From the NCBI RefSeq assembly GCF_011397635.1, contig NC_064759.1, positions 15,024,428 to 15,088,427 of the forward strand: DNA of 64,000 bases. The letters run 5' to 3'. The notes under the pieces were generated by a model. It had not been told where the DNA came from. It worked only from the letters and a program-made list of their open reading frames with translations, and did no database searches. Below, one piece after another: positions 61,003 through 64,000 of this stretch; position 1 is the stretch's first letter, and the number at the start of each line of letters is the position of its first letter. Source of the stretch: Epinephelus fuscoguttatus (lineage: Eukaryota > Chordata > Actinopteri > Perciformes > Serranidae). A program made the position numbers and the translations under genes.

Positions 61003-63743
61003 TCAGAGGGCAGGGCTGGGCACAGAGGGCGTGGGATTCTGCCAGACGATCATGTGACTGCGTTCCGACCGCTGAGGTGTAGCTTGGGACAACTCAACCG
61101 ATCCCTCACTTGCATCGTCGCCTGAAAGAGTGGACGGCTCAGTCAGGGGTTTCATAAACAAAGCACTGAATAAAGCAGTGGTTCCCAACTTTGTACAGCG
61201 CCTTTCTAGTCATCTGACCACTCTACGAGTCACATTCACCCATTCACACACACATTCATACACTGGTGGCCGAGGCTACCATACAAGGTGCCACCTGCTA
61301 CTCAGTTTTTAACACACTCACACACCAATGGAACAGCTATCAAGAGCAATGTGGGGTTCAGTATCTTGCTCAAGGATACTTTGACATGTGGGATACTTTG
61401 CCATGCAGGAGCCGGAGATCAAACCGCCGATCTTCCCATTAGTGGATGACCCCCTCTACCTCTGAACCACTTCTTATTTTTAAAGTTTAGCATCAGGGAG
61501 AAGAAACCCTAGGGTATATATGACTGTTAAAAAGGACAAACACAATCGGAGAAATGTAAAAATAAAAAAAGTTTTAAATGTCAGAAAAACTGATGCAACA
61601 TTCACAGCAAACTATCTGCTCAAATTCATCCAAACTGCTTGTTTTACACAAACTTTCTGCAGTTACTATGTTCACTGTTTGAATTAATCCTATAGTTTAT
61701 CAGCTGTTCTGTTCTGTTATTGTTATGCACTGAATATAATATGAAATATCCATAAAACATGTCATTTAAGTCAGTTTATTCAACGATAGAAAAGGGGTCC
61801 CTCGGGGAAAATCGTTGGGAACCACTGGACTTAACGGTCAGTAAATGCAACCTAGAGTAGGAATACATCAGACAAGTTTTAAACAATTTGACACTACAGT
61901 ATTTTCCTTCAACTCACCAATCCTGAAGTTAATGTAGCCCTCTCCTCCACTGAGGATAAACTGAGAGGTAGTAGTGCTGCAGCCAGGGGAGACGATCAAA
62001 CAAGCTGTGGGGCAAAGATGATTTCACGTTCACTACGAGACAACAACAGCATGCAACTGCTTTCTGAAACAACTCCCTGAATCAAAATGTTTAGCATGCT
62101 TCAGACAATTAGTTTCTTACCAGGTGCAGCGATGATGAACCTGACAGCTTGTCTATGCCCATGGTAACACAGCTGAGCTGACGGCATGGTGCAATATGGG
62201 ATGGAAACATCCTCTGATGCTGTAGATGGTCATTAATATGATTAATACTAGAACGAGCACATTTCTGACAATGTAAGATTCAAGTGCTTACACTCTCTGT
62301 CTAAATAAAACTCACTTATGGATAATGGGACGGAGAAAATGGCACCACCTCCTGTGCCCACCCACAGACGGCCAGAGATGACTGTGAGAGATGAGATCTG
62401 GAGCGGTGCGAGTGTCAGGAAGGCTTGGCCTACAGAGGGAGACAGAAGCATGTTAGCTGAGCTGCAGGGAACGAGTTTAAATCTGGGTGTCTAAAGGCAT
62501 CAGACACTTTAATGCTGTTTAAGACATTTTCGAGGTAATTCATGATGAAATTTAAGAATGATTTTTGGACGAATAACCATTTTCTTATTCCAGCATTGCA
62601 GGTAAGTATAAAGGTTACTATATTATGTTGGAATATGGTTTTTAGAGTCAGCGAGATTAATCTAAATTTTGCCAACAGGTACATGTAGGTATAAAGTAAA
62701 AAGATGGTATTAGGTTCAGCGGTAGGTTTCAAGATTTGAAACATCAGAAATGTGGGCATTCACGCAGAAGATCTTAAAATCTAAGACTATTTAATGAATT
62801 TTAAGGTCTAATATTTGTAAAACAAAACTGAATTAAAGACATCTTAAGACTTGTAAAAAGGACCTGCAGACACCCTGCTACACTCAAAGCTGCCTGACAC
62901 AAACACATACAAAAAATGGTTTGTTTGGATTTTTTTAACTTAGGCAGGTTGACCTTTTGTCTGTTGATTATGAATTGTTTCCACACACCCACAGAGGAAC
63001 CTGCACATGCTCTTGAAGCCACAAGGGCTGCTAAAAATATAACAGTTTAACACATGCAAAGGTAAATTCACAAACACCACAGGCTGAAATTTCTCTCCCC
63101 AATAATAAAATCAAGAACAGAGAAACAAAAGGTAGTAACGACGACAAGATGTCAGCATCCAGCTATGACTATTAGTGTGAGCAGTGCTCCTTTGAGCTCA
63201 AACTGTGCTTGCTAACATTATAAGAAATGACTACACTATGATTAAACGTACTGTAAAACCTTAGATTCCACTAAATGTATTACTTCACATTTAAAAATGA
63301 TTTTTAACAAAAGAAAAAATTCAGTTTTAGTACCTAATGTTTTAGTGACCAAAGCGCTAAAATCGACTTCCTGTAGCGGCCGTCCTGTGGACCAGTCAAA
63401 CAGTCTGAGGATTGGGTCAAGCCGGCAGGATGCCCAAACACCGCTTCCACCGGCACACAGGAAACGGACCTGCTGCTCACTGCGCTCAGACACTGAGAAT
63501 GTTTGCTGTGGGGTCAGATAAGGAGATACGGTAAGTTCAAAGATGTACGTGAAAATTAGACGCTAACAATGTAAATAACACCGTCGTTTCTTACCTCAAC
63601 CTTCTTACTGTCAATGTCAACCATGTGGACTTTGTTCCAATATCCCACCCACAAGCGGCCACCTTTTGCAAGGCAGCAGCGAATGGGCTGCACAGGGTTT
63701 GATCCAAGAGGCATCAGTGAGTGTGACTGTAGATTCCACCCAC
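61003..63743 (-). CDS. JIP3/JIP4-family scaffold protein, C-terminal six exons (partial)
   Basis: JIP3 (MAPK8IP3) and JIP4 (SPAG9) link kinesin/dynein to cargo and assemble JNK-pathway kinases; their C-terminal half forms a WD-like beta-propeller. Minus-strand exons are 63595-63743, 63334-63505, 62316-62429, 62121-62213, about 61915-62007 and 61003-61121, with GT-AG borders and consistent phases. They read [38 protein letters not shown] with [67 protein letters not shown] and the end [11 protein letters not shown]. Each has a counterpart in the JIP3/JIP4 C-terminus ([51 protein letters not shown]). It is clearly diverged from both, with a shorter serine-rich loop, so I leave the symbol empty. 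The N-terminal coiled coils lie beyond the window. ARHGEF10/17 propellers are distant look-alikes but lack the SGGEGYI..ERSH..VWQ ending. Confidence 0.85.
61176..61827. mobile_element. hAT-type MITE (CAGTGGTTCCCAAC ends) with a nested SINE
   Basis: The left end is CAGTGGTTCCCAAC and the right end GTTGGGAACCACTG, exact complements, the classic hAT MITE terminus. The interior from about 61197 to 61471 is a separate insertion (GCGCCTTTCTAGTCATCTGA ... CTCTACCTCTGAACCAC) that matches a common tRNA-derived fish SINE with a GGAGATCAAACC-type B box. It lies in the last intron of the JIP-family gene. Confidence 0.75.
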
Positions 63744-64000
63744 CTGAAAATCACAGCATTCACTGCTTCGTTATTTGTCACTAAACATTAAAGGTCGACT
63801 CCATCTGTGGTTTTTTTCCCCAGTTTTTTTTTTTTTCCAAATGACACTACCCACTTAGCTGTTAGCAAATAGTTGTGACATAGGTTAGATTGAGGGGTTG
63901 TATGAGGTAATTATCCACAGTCAATGTAATATTTTTACCACTTAACCTTGCCGTCACACAGCCCTATCCCACCAGGAAGTGAAGCCCTTATATTGCTCTC
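63744..64000 (-). other. Intron of the JIP-family gene at the window edge
   Basis: Upstream of the exon starting at 63743 (acceptor ttttcag). No further exon is recognisable before the window ends. Confidence 0.5.

Noticed and set aside
61003-63743. ARHGEF10/ARHGEF17 propeller
   Set aside because: [20 protein letters not shown] and the SGGEGYI...ERSHMIVWQ ending are specific to the JIP3/JIP4 family.

Overview
This window comes from a ray-finned fish (teleost) nuclear genome, probably a percomorph. It has spliced vertebrate genes with GT-AG introns. It also has dense interspersed repeats typical of fish: Tc1/mariner, hAT-like and Harbinger-like elements, L1 fragments, tRNA-derived SINEs, long (CA)n runs and an AT-rich minisatellite. 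I read exon boundaries from splice sites, reading phase and protein families recalled from memory; nothing was run.

Layout. 1-4.3 kb: the last two coding exons (+) of a TARP calcium-channel gamma subunit, best called cacng8, with its 3'UTR. 4.3-15.7 kb: intergenic, rich in transposons, including an apparently intact Tc1-like element with DD38E spacing (9106-10734) and an L1 insertion nested in a long-inverted-repeat element (6115-7455). 15.7-25.3 kb: complete four-exon cacng6 (-), whose introns hold a ~141-bp tandem array, a hAT-like MITE, CA repeats and a poly(A) retrocopy. 25.3-37.2 kb: intergenic, dominated by a ~4.2-kb minisatellite of ~38-bp units, itself interrupted by a SINE. 37.2-51.2 kb: u2af2 (-), eleven coding exons, with L1 and Harbinger-like debris in its last intron. 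51.4-52.7 kb: two Tc1-derived fold-back repeats. 54.8-57.3 kb: ccdc106 (-), seven coding exons. 57.8-58.9 kb: tmem238 (+). 61.0-64 kb: the C-terminal exons (-) of a JIP3/JIP4-family scaffold gene that continues beyond the window.

The gene set cacng8-cacng6-u2af2-ccdc106-tmem238 corresponds to genes that lie together on human 19q13.42, so this is conserved vertebrate linkage; a JIP-family neighbour is not part of the human block as I know it. The genes do not form one pathway. cacng8 and cacng6 are AMPA-receptor/calcium-channel auxiliary subunits, u2af2 is the large U2AF splicing subunit, ccdc106 is a coiled-coil nuclear protein, tmem238 is a small membrane protein of unknown role, and the JIP gene is a kinesin/JNK scaffold.

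I did not find a wholly new gene system. The observations most worth checking are the DD38E element whose ~275-bp inverted repeats contain the 3' end of its own transposase, perfect oestrogen-response-element palindromes in the cacng6 intronic array, a (UG)22 tract 30 nt upstream of a cacng6 splice acceptor, and the block-duplicated minisatellite.
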